64,000 bases of DNA from UBA2779 sp965232615 (GCA_965232615.1 OZ246985.1:2232001-2296000), one strand, 5' to 3'. Counted from the first letter of the stretch, positions 50,706 to 59,119 are shown. Numbers and translations: made by a program. The notes: generated from the sequence alone by a model not told the origin.

Positions 50706-53009
50706 TCACCGATTACGAATCCTCTCATAGAAAGTAATGGCAGCAGGTATGAAAATCACTGTTCCTATCATTGTTGAAAAAAGTGTCCCAGCAATAAGAA
50801 ATCCAAAGAATACAACTGGCTTGAAGCTGGCAAAGCATAGAACCAGTAGTCCAGCGACCAGAGAAAATGTAGTGAGCACAATGGGGCGGCCCGCAATATG
50901 CAAACTTGATAAGAGAGCGGAATTATAGGGCTGTAAACGCCTTTGCTTCCTGTACTGTAGAATGAAATGAACCGAATCATCGAGCCCGACGCCCACTGTT
51001 ACATTCGTTACCAGAATAGTTGTTAGATCCAGGGGGATTCTGGTCAAATAGAGCGTAATGAAATAAAAGAAAATACCACTGAGCAAGGGTACCAGAGCAA
51101 TCAAACTGAATGCAAATGACCGGAAAAAGATCCAGGTTACAATCATGCCCAGAGTTATGGAAATCAGAGTAGATCTCAGTTGATCGCGTTTAATTGTCCG
51201 GGATGATTCCATAATCAGAAGTGTATTACCCCACATATCAATTTTCACTGAATCATCAAAATAAACAGCTGATTCATCGCGGACAAACTCCTGAAACTCC
51301 CGGACATCATTTTCACTGATCATGCTGTATGTATCTGAGTCAGCCAATTTGAGGTAAACTGTTATCCGGGATGCGTCATCGTTAATAATGGAGGATTCCT
51401 GGCCAAAGATTACTTTATCTCGTGGGATCATACCAAAATACCGGTAGAGTAAAAGTATTAATCCCCTGGATTCCGGCACAGCCTCCACTCCATTCACAAC
51501 TTCATTCATTGCTTTGATAATTCCAATAAATGACAGCTTACTGGTTACTGAGGGATGTTCTCTGAGAACTGTTTCAAATCTGTCAGTTAAACTCAGAATT
51601 TTTGGATTGAGGAAAAAATTCTTCTCACCATTGGCCGCTGTCAGTGTTATATTGAATATCTGGGAGCCGCCACTGTGTTTGTTGATAAATTGACTCCCGA
51701 TAATAAGAGGATCGTCTGATGGGAAATACGAAAAGTAATCCGACTGGTGAAGAATGTGGGGATAACCTGATAGGAAGAACACAAACAGCAGGATGAATGA
51801 GGCAAGCAGGATGTATCGATATCGAGATGCCAACTGGCCAAATCGAGTGACAAGACTGATTATCATACCATCTTTGATACGTTTACGATGGATTGCCGGT
51901 GGTGTTTTAAGGATGTAAAAAACAGATGGCAGAAAAGTAAGCACCAGTATGGCACAAAAGAAAATTCCTAGACCTATCGATAATCCAAACTCCCGGAGGG
52001 GACGAATAGTTGTTGTCAACAAGCTTAAAAAACTGATCATAGTAGTGAGTGCGGCTATTATGACAGTACGGATAACGTGTTCAACGGTATCAGTCAGCCA
52101 TTGCATTTTTTCAGTTTCTCCAGATTTTTCAATCCGGTAATATTCATTGAGAATATGAATTGTATAAGAACTGCCAATCGTAAGAACCAGTGCCGGGACA
52201 ATAACGGTGAGAACGGTAATCTTGAAACCGATCATAGACATAATACCCAGAGTCCAGATTGTTCCAATGACTGTTACCATAATAGGTAGAATAATAGCTC
52301 TCAGTGAGCGGAAACTAAGCCAGAAGATAGTAAGCATGGCAATCAAAGAATATATCATCAATCTGGAAAAATCACCCAACAGGTAAAACGCCACTCGTTC
52401 CTGAAACGGGACTTCACCTGTATAGTACACCCTGACCACCTCTTTGAGAGGTTTGATAGCCGCATCGAAAGAGATCATGAATGAGGTAGAATCCACCACC
52501 GGTCTACTCACAAAAGCAGCGGTTAGAATCCGGCCATTATTGGAAACAACCAGATTCCTCGATAGTGAACCATCCTTGATACGTCTTTCAAAAATTTCCA
52601 ATTCTTCAGGATTCGATGGTGCCCTTCCAGTCGGAGAAACTGTTACAGGAATTATCCGCCTGCCTTCTGCATCGAATGAGATGAAATTGAATGGTGACAG
52701 GGTAACTATGATTTCTGGTATATCCAGTATGGCATCAATTGTGTTCTGAAATTCCTGGAGAACTTTGAGATTATACAGATCATTGCCATAAATACTGATA
52801 AAGATAAAATTCGTGATTTCTTTCTCGATTCCCAGTTCTGTTCGTATTTTATCTATCCGATCATTTTGTCTGGGTGTCAGGTTGTTCACATCGGTATCGA
52901 TACCAATACCTACGGCCTTCCAGGTCATAAATGCAGTGAGCAATATCGTCAGGACTATAATGAGCTTAGAATTCTTGAGAATGAATCGGATAAAATTCTT
53001 GATACTCAA
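50706..53009 (-). CDS. RND-superfamily (MMPL/HpnN-like) lipid exporter
   Basis: 767 residues, two repeats of one helix + periplasmic loop + five helices. N-terminal helix about 12-30; first membrane bundle about 205-365, second about 595-765. Conserved RND text: TVIVPALVLTIGSSYTIHIL and the related TNVTVGVGLDDSVHFILQYR with charged residues in the helix that relays protons. Two-fold symmetry is evident from these matching segments. Relatives export lipids (mycobacterial MmpL, hopanoid HpnN). As the second gene of the operon it probably moves the lipid product made by the downstream enzymes out of the inner membrane. Confidence 0.88.
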   Translation of the reverse strand: MSIKNFIRFILKNSKLIIVLTILLTAFMTWKAVGIGIDTDVNNLTPRQNDRIDKIRTELGIEKEITNFIFISIYGNDLYNLKVLQEFQNTIDAILDIPEIIVTLSPFNFISFDAEGRRIIPVTVSPTGRAPSNPEELEIFERRIKDGSLSRNLVVSNNGRILTAAFVSRPVVDSTSFMISFDAAIKPLKEVVRVYYTGEVPFQERVAFYLLGDFSRLMIYSLIAMLTIFWLSFRSLRAIILPIMVTVIGTIWTLGIMSMIGFKITVLTVIVPALVLTIGSSYTIHILNEYYRIEKSGETEKMQWLTDTVEHVIRTVIIAALTTMISFLSLLTTTIRPLREFGLSIGLGIFFCAILVLTFLPSVFYILKTPPAIHRKRIKDGMIISLVTRFGQLASRYRYILLASFILLFVFFLSGYPHILHQSDYFSYFPSDDPLIIGSQFINKHSGGSQIFNITLTAANGEKNFFLNPKILSLTDRFETVLREHPSVTSKLSFIGIIKAMNEVVNGVEAVPESRGLILLLYRYFGMIPRDKVIFGQESSIINDDASRITVYLKLADSDTYSMISENDVREFQEFVRDESAVYFDDSVKIDMWGNTLLIMESSRTIKRDQLRSTLISITLGMIVTWIFFRSFAFSLIALVPLLSGIFFYFITLYLTRIPLDLTTILVTNVTVGVGLDDSVHFILQYRKQRRLQPYNSALLSSLHIAGRPIVLTTFSLVAGLLVLCFASFKPVVFFGFLIAGTLFSTMIGTVIFIPAAITFYERIRNR

Positions 53010-53022
53010 AATTCATCCCATT

Positions 53023-53763
53023 TCATTGATAACTCACGGAGTACTCCAGTGGTTCCGTAAGCATCAATACCGGCAGTAAAGGAATGCTGTATTTCACTGT
53101 ATTTTTGTTGATTATACGACCGCCTTTCTGGTCGATGATCTGTCCTTCCACCCGGATTGTCAGATCCAGGGAAGAGGATTGGATTCCTACACGGCTCACC
53201 TCGCCCAGAGCGAATGCCATCATGTCGAGATATTCCTCTTCTGTCAGTCCTTCTGTGCCCGCTGGTCCAAATGTCTCAACAAGTGCGTTATTGAAGGACG
53301 GGTTCTCATCAAGCAGGGCTGTGATGGTGTTTCGGTTAAGTCTCACCGTTAATTCAGACATACGCCCATCATTCCTCATCTGAACTATTTGACTCTCAGC
53401 GGAACCTTCCTCAATACTCTGAAGCAGTATGCTCGGATCCTCGAAAGTGAACTGTCCTGTTATTCTGTTCTGTGCCGGAGCTTCCAGACTGACAAGAGTG
53501 ATACCCTCACGTTGTCGGAAATCATTTTCAATAGCTTCCAGATCAAAGAATGACAACTGATTTTCTGGTATACTGTCTCCGGGTTCCAGAAGCATCATGA
53601 CCTGGCCAATCACCTCAGTCAGATAATCAGCAAGCTGAATGTCGAAGCTTACTTCACCATTGCCTGACTTCTCAATATAAACTTCCTGTTTCACAGCACA
53701 GGAAGTCACCATAATGATACTGAGTATCACAATCAATACCGGGTTTACCAACATTCTCTTCAA
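53023..53763 (-). CDS. Lipoprotein, first gene of the biosynthetic operon
   Basis: 246 residues. Signal peptide with lipobox (IIMVTSC, Cys about residue 22). The mature part is alternating beta/helix with VYIEKSGNGEVSFDIQLADY near the start and a C-terminal hydrophobic patch (LLPVLMLTEPLEYSVSY). I recognise no named family. 13 bp upstream of the RND exporter, so it may be its periplasmic partner or lipid acceptor. Transcribed from the candidate promoter at 53903-53931. Confidence 0.85.
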   Translation of the reverse strand: MKRMLVNPVLIVILSIIMVTSCAVKQEVYIEKSGNGEVSFDIQLADYLTEVIGQVMMLLEPGDSIPENQLSFFDLEAIENDFRQREGITLVSLEAPAQNRITGQFTFEDPSILLQSIEEGSAESQIVQMRNDGRMSELTVRLNRNTITALLDENPSFNNALVETFGPAGTEGLTEEEYLDMMAFALGEVSRVGIQSSSLDLTIRVEGQIIDQKGGRIINKNTVKYSIPLLPVLMLTEPLEYSVSYQ

Positions 53764-53902
53764 AGCAACACCTCAAACAGGGTTTTATAGAAAGCTCAAC
53801 TCCTGTCCGTCCAGGCATCCAGATTCCATGAGAATCACGTCGACACAGCAAGAAGCAAACCGGAACCGCAATGGGTGCTTTCAGTGTTCCCCATCAACCT
53901 AT

Positions 53903-53931
53903 AGTATAATGAGAAATAAACAAAATGTCAC
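53903..53931 (-). promoter_or_regulatory. Candidate promoter of the biosynthetic operon
   Basis: Minus strand: GTGACA (53926-53931), 17-nt spacer, TATACT (53903-53908), each one mismatch from consensus. Start predicted near 53896, about 130 nt before the lipoprotein gene. The only good candidate seen for the 13-kb operon. Confidence 0.55.
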
Positions 53932-53975
53932 GTCTTCTATTGATACTGACTCCAGACTTCCAGTTTGTTTGTGGT

Positions 53976-54019
53976 GTGTCCGAAAGCTTGTAGAGATGAA
54001 ACGGAGGCAGTCTCTACAA
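53976..54019 (+). repeat. Repeat C core with adjoining hairpin
   Basis: GTGTCCGAAAGCTTGT (53976-53991) runs into TTGTAGAGA, which pairs with TCTCTACAA (54011-54019) across a 14-nt loop. Confidence 0.55.
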
Positions 54020-54149
54020 AGATAATATATTATGAATAAAGCAATTACGATAGATTTCGATTGGCATGAGTTTTCAGTATTCAAAATGATTTTTTTCGAA
54101 TCTTAACCATCAATAGTATAAGAACAACTATATCAAGGGAACATCTTAA

Positions 54150-54709
54150 GGGCACCTCTAAAAATAGTTTTGCTGCCCTTGATTCGGGAAAAACGTCCTT
54201 CTATTCATTTTTTCTGAAAATTTCGGTCTTTCTTAGCGATTTCAACCCGTTATCAGGCTTTTTTCGGTTTACGGAGCACATGCAGTGCCCACTTATCCCA
54301 GGGATTGTCTCAAATACACATAACGACAGATGTTATAGCTAAGGTTCAGTAGTCCAATGATCCCTTCTATTCTCTCTTTGGGGTACCCTCCATGCTATCG
54401 TCGGAAAGCTGGTACAACTCGCGAAGAATCAGTGTCTTGAACATCAACACTGCGTCGTTTGTAGGACGTCCCTTGCCATCCTCTCGTAGATTCTTTTGCA
54501 TGGTTTTTTCCACGGGACCGCGAAAAACCTCCCAATCGATCACCTGATCGAGCTTCTCAAGATAGTCACCCTTGTTGCTCAAGTCTGACAGGCGAAAATC
54601 TTTATCGAATAAAGGTTTTTCTCGTTGTTTCATGCTAATCAGTATTACAGTTCCAGGCTTCTTTCGGAACCCAGGTTTGGAAGTTTCAGGGGTTTTTTTA
54701 GAGGTGCCC
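54150..54709 (-). mobile_element. Deletion derivative of an IS5-family element with repeat A ends
   Basis: 560 bp bounded by GGGCACCTCTAAAAA and TTTTTTTAGAGGTGCCC, flanked by TAA on both sides (54147-54149, 54710-54712). It contains N- and C-terminal pieces of one transposase gene joined out of frame. The termini equal those of repeat A, so a full-length relative is the likely source of transposase for the miniature copies. Confidence 0.8.
54293..54633 (-). pseudogene. IS5-family transposase, internally deleted
   Basis: The N-terminal piece (54633 down to about 54385) contains LDQVIDWEVFRGPVEKTM, GKGRPTNDAVLMFKTLILRE and LYQLSDDSMEG, the conserved IS5 N-terminal region. In another frame, 54376-54293 encodes ERIEGIIGLLNLSYNICRYV ending LRQSLG-stop, which fits an IS5 C-terminus. 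The central catalytic part (about 200 residues with the DDE triad) is missing, so no active protein is made. Confidence 0.75.
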
Positions 54710-54740
54710 TAAACAAGAGGGGTGGATACACCCGAAGTTA

Positions 54741-55763
54741 TTGAGGATAATAATCAACAAAGTGGGCGGCCTGAGCCCTGCGGATGGCAGCAGCACGCCG
54801 GACACCACGCCTACCTTCAGTTGGAATGCGGTGGAGGGAGCGGCGGGCTACGAGTTGCAGATAGCAGGCAGCCGGGCGGGGGTGGAAACCGCCCCGGCCA
54901 CGAGCGTAACGGGCACCTCTTACACGCCCACATCGGCACTGACAAATGAGCAGACCCACTACTGGCGAGTGCGGGCAAAGGATGGGGCTGGGCAATACGG
55001 GGCCTGGAGTGGGGTCCAGAGTCTGTGGGTCTTCATCTCATTGCTACTGGAAACCGTTTACGTGGAAGGCGGCAGTTTCCAGATGGGCAGTACAGATAGT
55101 GATGCTAATTCGGATGAGAGTCCTGTGCATGAAGTAACGGTGAGTTCGTTTTCCATAGCAAAGACGGAGGTAACCCAGGGCCATTGGAAGACGGTGATGG
55201 GAGATGAGAACAACCCGTCGAAATGGAAGGGGGATGATCTGCCTGTGGAGAGTGTAACCTGGTATGAGGCAGTGGCGTACTGCAATGCCTTGAGTGCGAA
55301 GGAAGGACTGGAGAAGGTGTACACGATAAATGGGACGACTGTAACGGCGGACTTTGATAAGAATGGCTGGCGCCTGCCGACGGAAGCCGAGTGGGAGTAT
55401 GCTTCCCGTGGAGGGAAGGAGTCGAATGGGTACAAGTATTCCGGGAGCGACACGGTGGGGGATGTTGGCTGGAATAGGGATAATTCCGGTTTGAGAACCC
55501 ATTCTGTAGGCGAGAAGGTGGCCAACGAGCTGGGTCTGTACGACATGAGCGGAAACGTATGGGAGTGGTGCTGGGACTGGTATGGGGATTATTCCAGTGG
55601 CAGCCAGACCGATCCCAGGGGGCCGTCAAGCGGACCGTTCCGCTTGCTTCGTGGCGGCAGTTGGGACGGCAACGCCCGTGTCCTGCGGTCAGCGAATCGG
55701 GACGGCGACTTGCCTGGCAGTAGCCTCGACCACGTTGGCTTTCGCCCTGTTCGGAGGACGTAA
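54741..55763 (+). CDS. Fn3-like module plus formylglycine-generating-enzyme/C-type-lectin-fold protein, candidate DGR target
   Basis: 340 residues from a TTG; no signal peptide or ribosome site, and the IS5-type remnant ends 31 bp upstream, so the true 5' part is probably lost. Residues about 12-95 are an Fn3-like module (TFSWNAVEGAAGYELQIAGS, HYWRVRAKDGAGQYGAWSG). Residues 105-340 are FGE-sulfatase/CLec: VEGGSFQMGSTDSD, KTEVTQGHWKTVMG, WRLPTEAEWEYASRGG, GLYDMSGNVWEWCWDWYG, then RGGSWDGNARVLRSANRDGD and VGFRPVRR. The C-terminus has the architecture of DGR variable proteins such as Treponema denticola TvpA. GC is far above that of neighbouring core genes. No reverse transcriptase or template repeat is in the window. 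Confidence 0.8.
   Translation: MRIIINKVGGLSPADGSSTPDTTPTFSWNAVEGAAGYELQIAGSRAGVETAPATSVTGTSYTPTSALTNEQTHYWRVRAKDGAGQYGAWSGVQSLWVFISLLLETVYVEGGSFQMGSTDSDANSDESPVHEVTVSSFSIAKTEVTQGHWKTVMGDENNPSKWKGDDLPVESVTWYEAVAYCNALSAKEGLEKVYTINGTTVTADFDKNGWRLPTEAEWEYASRGGKESNGYKYSGSDTVGDVGWNRDNSGLRTHSVGEKVANELGLYDMSGNVWEWCWDWYGDYSSGSQTDPRGPSSGPFRLLRGGSWDGNARVLRSANRDGDLPGSSLDHVGFRPVRRT
55647..55760 (+). other. Candidate DGR variable region
   Basis: C-terminal codons framed by constant GGCGGCAGTTGG and GGCTTTCGCCCTGTTCGG. Sixteen codons at the usual variable positions (GAC GGC AAC, CGT GTC, GAC GGC GAC TTG, GGC AGT AGC CTC GAC CAC GTT); fifteen end in C or T, as expected if they derive from AAC/AAT codons by adenine-directed mutation. 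Template repeat not seen here. Confidence 0.55.
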
Positions 55764-55786
55764 ATTTTTGGCTTTTTACCTTTTGA

Positions 55787-55982
55787 GATAAGTGCGCAGC
55801 ACTTATCCGCCGCGCAAGCGGCATAAAAAAAGGGGGCCGTAAGGCCCCTTCCTTTAGGAAAGCGGAGCTTTCCCGCCGCCCCTGGGCGGCCATAAAAAAG
55901 GCAGGCGTAGCCTGCATCCTTGGCGCATCGGCGCATTGGCCGGCAGGCCAAGCGCAAATGCGCCCCGCCCGCCGAAGGCGGG
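55787..55982. repeat. Array of eight consecutive GC-rich hairpins
   Basis: Perfect or near-perfect stems with 2-4-nt loops at 55787-55807, 55809-55822, 55832-55849, 55857-55873, 55875-55890, 55901-55915, 55922-55964 (nested) and 55968-55982. Two ATAAAAAA spacers divide them. It begins 24 bp after the stop of the candidate DGR target. Confidence 0.85.
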
Positions 55983-56324
55983 AGCGAAAAATTTTTTGCC
56001 CCAACTGTATCAATAATGACACAACCAGAAACTTCTCCCCTGGAAGGTAGGCCGGAGCACCTCCCCCCTTCTGAAACAGTTTCAAGAACCTCCTTTCGGA
56101 GTTGAAGAATCGAAATCACAGATGGACACGGATTCTTGACAGGCCGGGGTGGTAATTCCTCAATCCAGATCCATTAAATTTTCGCGGCTTTCGTGCTTTT
56201 CGTGGTTAAAAAAAAGACAATTTATCCGTGCCGGGGAGTAGATTGTCAGCAACGGTGACAAAGTTTCTCTAATCAAACAACCGAGTCATGGAAAAACCCC
56301 ATTCAATGCTTCCCGTCCATTCGG
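55983..56324. other. Non-coding spacer after the hairpin array
   Basis: No supported gene. Contains a stretch around 56176-56210 (TTTTCGCGGCTTTCGTGC and TTTTCGTGGTT) of the kind seen as degenerate dispersed repeats in many bacterial genomes, plus a run of A/T. Nothing else recognised. Confidence 0.4.
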
Positions 56325-57155
56325 TCAGAGCTTTTCGATTTCCTGCTTACTCAATCCCGTCGATTTACTGATGAGTTTCCTATCGACTCCGGCGGACTTC
56401 ATCCTTTTGGCAGTTTGAGTTATGCCTTTCTCAATGCCTTTCTCAATGCCTTTCTCAATGCCATCATTCCACGCTTTCTCAAGCTGCGGCCTGACTATCT
56501 CGGTTACATCGGCAACGGGTACCATGTCTTCCTCCTTCCCCTCAAAGACTGTCATCCTCATTTTAACGCCCCTAATAAGTTTGTCAATAATTTGTGATGA
56601 GAGATTACATTTCTCGATCTCCCTCCTATCGGCCAACCGACCAATGTCCCGGCAGAACTCGGAGAGAAACACGCCGTCAGGCCCGCCAAGTTGAATGGCC
56701 TCTATGTTGATGATATGAATTTGATACATTCCATAGTTGCCGATGAAGTGGCCGGGACGGACTTCCTCGAAGAACTCCTTGTGTTGTTGGATGAATTTCC
56801 TCGGTGTGCTGGAACAGATCAGGGTTACGGTTGTGTTGCCGTACCTGGCTTCGCGGTTTTCCCTGAGGTACAAATTGGCGTAAATGGACGTATCATAGAT
56901 GTCCTCAAATCGCACCCTGTCGCCATAGGATTTATAGCTTATGAGGTTGAATTGGCTAAAATAGTCGAAGATTTCAAATTTGACGCAGGAAGCACTGGTT
57001 TTAATGACCAGGACATCAAGCCTCTTAGGCATCTTGAGCATTTCATGCTCCGCTTCCACCTGATAGCCGCAGGAGCCGAAGAACTCCCTGGCCTGGAGTT
57101 TGAAAAAGGCATCAAAAGTGATTGTAACCCTGGAGGGCAGTTTAGGCAGGTTCAT
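56325..57155 (-). CDS. Rpn-type PD-(D/E)XK nuclease / transposase-like protein
   Basis: 276 residues from the ATG at 57155; the frame extends to 57275, but that part runs antisense through a remnant of an Fn3 module and is not family-like. N-terminal nuclease core: FDAFFKLQAREFFGS, then AEHEMLKMPKRLDVLVIK with the acidic residues of a PD-(D/E)XK site, DYFSQFNLISYKSYGDRVRF. The C-terminal tail has four tandem GIEK units (12-bp repeats at about 56428-56470), followed by a helix-turn-helix-like end (DRKLISKSTGLSKQEIEKL). This layout, with repeated GIEKGIEKG near the C-terminus, is typical of Rpn recombination-promoting nucleases. Likely mobile or selfish; copy-number change of the GIEK repeat could tune it. 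Confidence 0.75.
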   Translation of the reverse strand: MNLPKLPSRVTITFDAFFKLQAREFFGSCGYQVEAEHEMLKMPKRLDVLVIKTSASCVKFEIFDYFSQFNLISYKSYGDRVRFEDIYDTSIYANLYLRENREARYGNTTVTLICSSTPRKFIQQHKEFFEEVRPGHFIGNYGMYQIHIINIEAIQLGGPDGVFLSEFCRDIGRLADRREIEKCNLSSQIIDKLIRGVKMRMTVFEGKEEDMVPVADVTEIVRPQLEKAWNDGIEKGIEKGIEKGITQTAKRMKSAGVDRKLISKSTGLSKQEIEKL

Positions 57156-57199
57156 GGCTTTAGGATAGCATAAATTGTAAGGAAGAGACAGCGGGCCAC

Positions 57200-57313
57200 C
57201 TGACCACCAGGAAGTCCCACTACTGGCGGGTGGGGGTGAAGGATGGGGATGGGCAGTATGGGACATGGAGTACAATCAACAGTCTATCGGGTACAGGTTC
57301 AGGACATAGGTAA
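57200..57313 (+). pseudogene. Remnant of an Fn3-like module paralogous to 54741-55763
   Basis: Plus-strand reading gives SHYWRVGVKDGDGQYGTWST then a stop, matching HYWRVRAKDGAGQYGAWSG of the FGE gene 2.3 kb upstream. A second, decayed copy of that gene's 5' module lies on the other side of the nuclease gene. Confidence 0.65.
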
Positions 57314-57428
57314 CAGATTTCAAGGTTCAGAAGAGGCATCACCCCCCACTTTTTGTGGAGGTAAGTGGTTCTGATTGAAAGGCTTGAAACCATAGGTTTC
57401 TCTGTCGATCAATCCCAGCCCAATATAA

Positions 57429-57588
57429 GGGCACCTCTAAAAAACCCATTTAGTTCATGACTCGATCTTTTCTGCCGCTACTGCGTTGTCAAAATGCTCA
57501 CGTAAACAGGTGCGTACCGCAGGAGCAAAGCTCCGAGGAACACACCGTCACTTCGTCAATTTCCTAAAGCTGTTTTTTTGAGGTACCC
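57429..57588. mobile_element. Repeat A copy (160 bp) with perfect 4-bp target duplication
   Basis: ATAA on both sides (57425-57428, 57589-57592). GGGCACCTCTAAAAAACCC to TTTTTTTGAGGTACCC; one hairpin unit. Confidence 0.92.
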
Positions 57589-58138
57589 ATAATCAAAATA
57601 GATCGAGAAGAACGATTCATCAAGATCTGTGATTCCAATTGTTTCCCCCGCAAGAGCCATACTGATATAAATACTGCTGCGATCCAGTTTCAAACAGCCC
57701 GAACGCGCGAGTTTCCGTACCCTGTAAAATAACGGATACCCGATTTTGAGTTTTTTCAGATGTATACACTCTTTCTGACTTCTGGTATACATCTCCCGGA
57801 CATTTCATACCCATGACAGAGACGGCACTGGCAAAGGGGCTTCCGTTATCGCTTTTGATGACCCTGGGCAGGCCGTAGAGCTTGAAAGTCCTCTCAAAAG
57901 CACTTTTAACGTCCTCTGTGCGGGTTGAGCCGAGTATTCCCGCCTCCAAAACGAAACAGCTGAACTCGTCACGGATAGTTAGCGGTTCACACCGTGAGCG
58001 ATCTTTGGAGTACCACCAGCCCTTGAAGTCAACAGTCCAGATATCGTTGGGAGCCAGTGCCTGATGAGGCGCATTGATTCGTTCCACAGGGGTTGTTTTA
58101 CGGTATTTTCTTTCCTGGACAAACCCGCTTTTTTTCAA
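57589..58138 (-). pseudogene. Integrase-core (IS481/IS3-like) transposase, truncated and frameshifted
   Basis: From 58138 the frame gives NDIWTVDFKGWWYSKDRSRC and EPLTIRDEFSCFVLEA (first catalytic Asp in VDFKG), KSDNGSPFASAVSVMG (second Asp in SDNG). Near 57790 the frame shifts and the C-terminal piece reads KKLKIGYPLFYRVRKLARSG, then GETIGITDLDESFFSIYFDY. The N-terminal helix-turn-helix and the region with the third acidic residue are lost. The remnant is boxed precisely between two repeat A copies, so insertions or recombination between them clipped both ends. Confidence 0.75.
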
Positions 58139-58297
58139 GGCAACCTCTAAATAACCGTTTTCGGAATTTGGCGTAGTGGCGGTGCGTTCCTCGGAGCTTT
58201 GCTCCTGCGGTACGCACCTGCTTACGTAAGTATTTTAACAACGTAGCAGCGAGGAAAAAGATCAAGCCAAAAACAAATAAGGTTTTTTAGAGGTGCC
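58139..58297. mobile_element. Repeat A copy (159 bp), right next to the transposase remnant
   Basis: GGCAACCTCTAAATAACCG to TTTTTTAGAGGTGCC, one hairpin unit; outer G residues lost and no target duplication, consistent with an older or recombined copy. Confidence 0.85.
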
Positions 58298-58385
58298 TTA
58301 TGGACACAGCCTTTGATACCGATGTATATTTAGCGATATAGTGAAGGATTATGATACATTGAACAAGGAAGCTGTGTAATAAATA

Positions 58386-58880
58386 ATGAAATCACTCAAC
58401 AATTGGCATAGATTAAATCAGAACCATTCATTGCCGGATAGAATCAGCGTGATAATTAGCCAAATCGGGGAGATTTATTCAAGCTACTTTGACCAGAACT
58501 GGTTCACGACCTTTTTAGGCGACTTTCCCATGACAACCGGACAATTCTATGATATTCGTGCCTGCATATCGATTAGTGAACCTGTTAAAGCCGACATTCC
58601 AGTCATTCAAGAGGGTCTCAAATCCCTGAAAGTTTATATACAACTCCTCAAAGAAACTATTGTACCAGAAATCGCAGGCATCAGTAACAGGAAAACTTCA
58701 ATAAGGAATATGGAAGCAATGTCCAGTGAATCTAAAACACGCTCAGATATTATTGCCTACCTTCTTCCCCTGAATCTAAATACCTTGGAAAACCTGGTGA
58801 AGGAACTTGAAGAATCCCTACCTGAGATGCCAGTTTCAAAGAAAAGAATTAACAGGGTTGGCCCTCCTTTCAAATATTGA
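58386..58880 (+). CDS. Hypothetical helical protein
   Basis: 164 residues, no signal peptide. Mostly helical and mildly charged, with DRISVIISQIGEIYSSYFDQ at the start and LPLNLNTLENLVKELEESLP near the end. AGGA lies 17 nt before the ATG, so the ribosome site is poor. Unknown family. It stands alone after repeat A, and base composition is like the core genome. The long uninterrupted frame with normal composition favours a real gene. Confidence 0.6.
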   Translation: MKSLNNWHRLNQNHSLPDRISVIISQIGEIYSSYFDQNWFTTFLGDFPMTTGQFYDIRACISISEPVKADIPVIQEGLKSLKVYIQLLKETIVPEIAGISNRKTSIRNMEAMSSESKTRSDIIAYLLPLNLNTLENLVKELEESLPEMPVSKKRINRVGPPFKY

Positions 58881-59119
58881 CAGTCTTACCTGGAAATATA
58901 GTAATCACAATAAAACCCATGTCAAACTCATTAGAACAAGTAAGTCAAAAAAATCTTGATTGCAACGAAACTTCTGTAGTAGTTATTGATCTCTTCAGGT
59001 GTGAAAGAAATAAAAATCTGGCTGTATGAGCGACATAATCCGAAAGTGGGATCTGATCGTTATAACCTTCTTATGCAAAGGTGCTGGAGGAAATTGGAAT
59101 CCCTGGATGAGTTGTAGGG

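Larger units (their letters stand above)
53764..54149. other. Non-coding gap with operon promoter and repeat C hairpin
   Basis: No supported gene. Holds the minus-strand promoter (53903-53931), the repeat C copy (53976-54019) and about 130 bp of AT-rich sequence up to the IS5-type remnant. Confidence 0.6.

Noticed and set aside
55058..56119. Long minus-strand frames (up to 326 residues) opposite the FGE-type gene
   Set aside because: Low-complexity Ser/Pro/Arg products caused by the high GC of the plus-strand gene; the plus-strand frame has clear domains.
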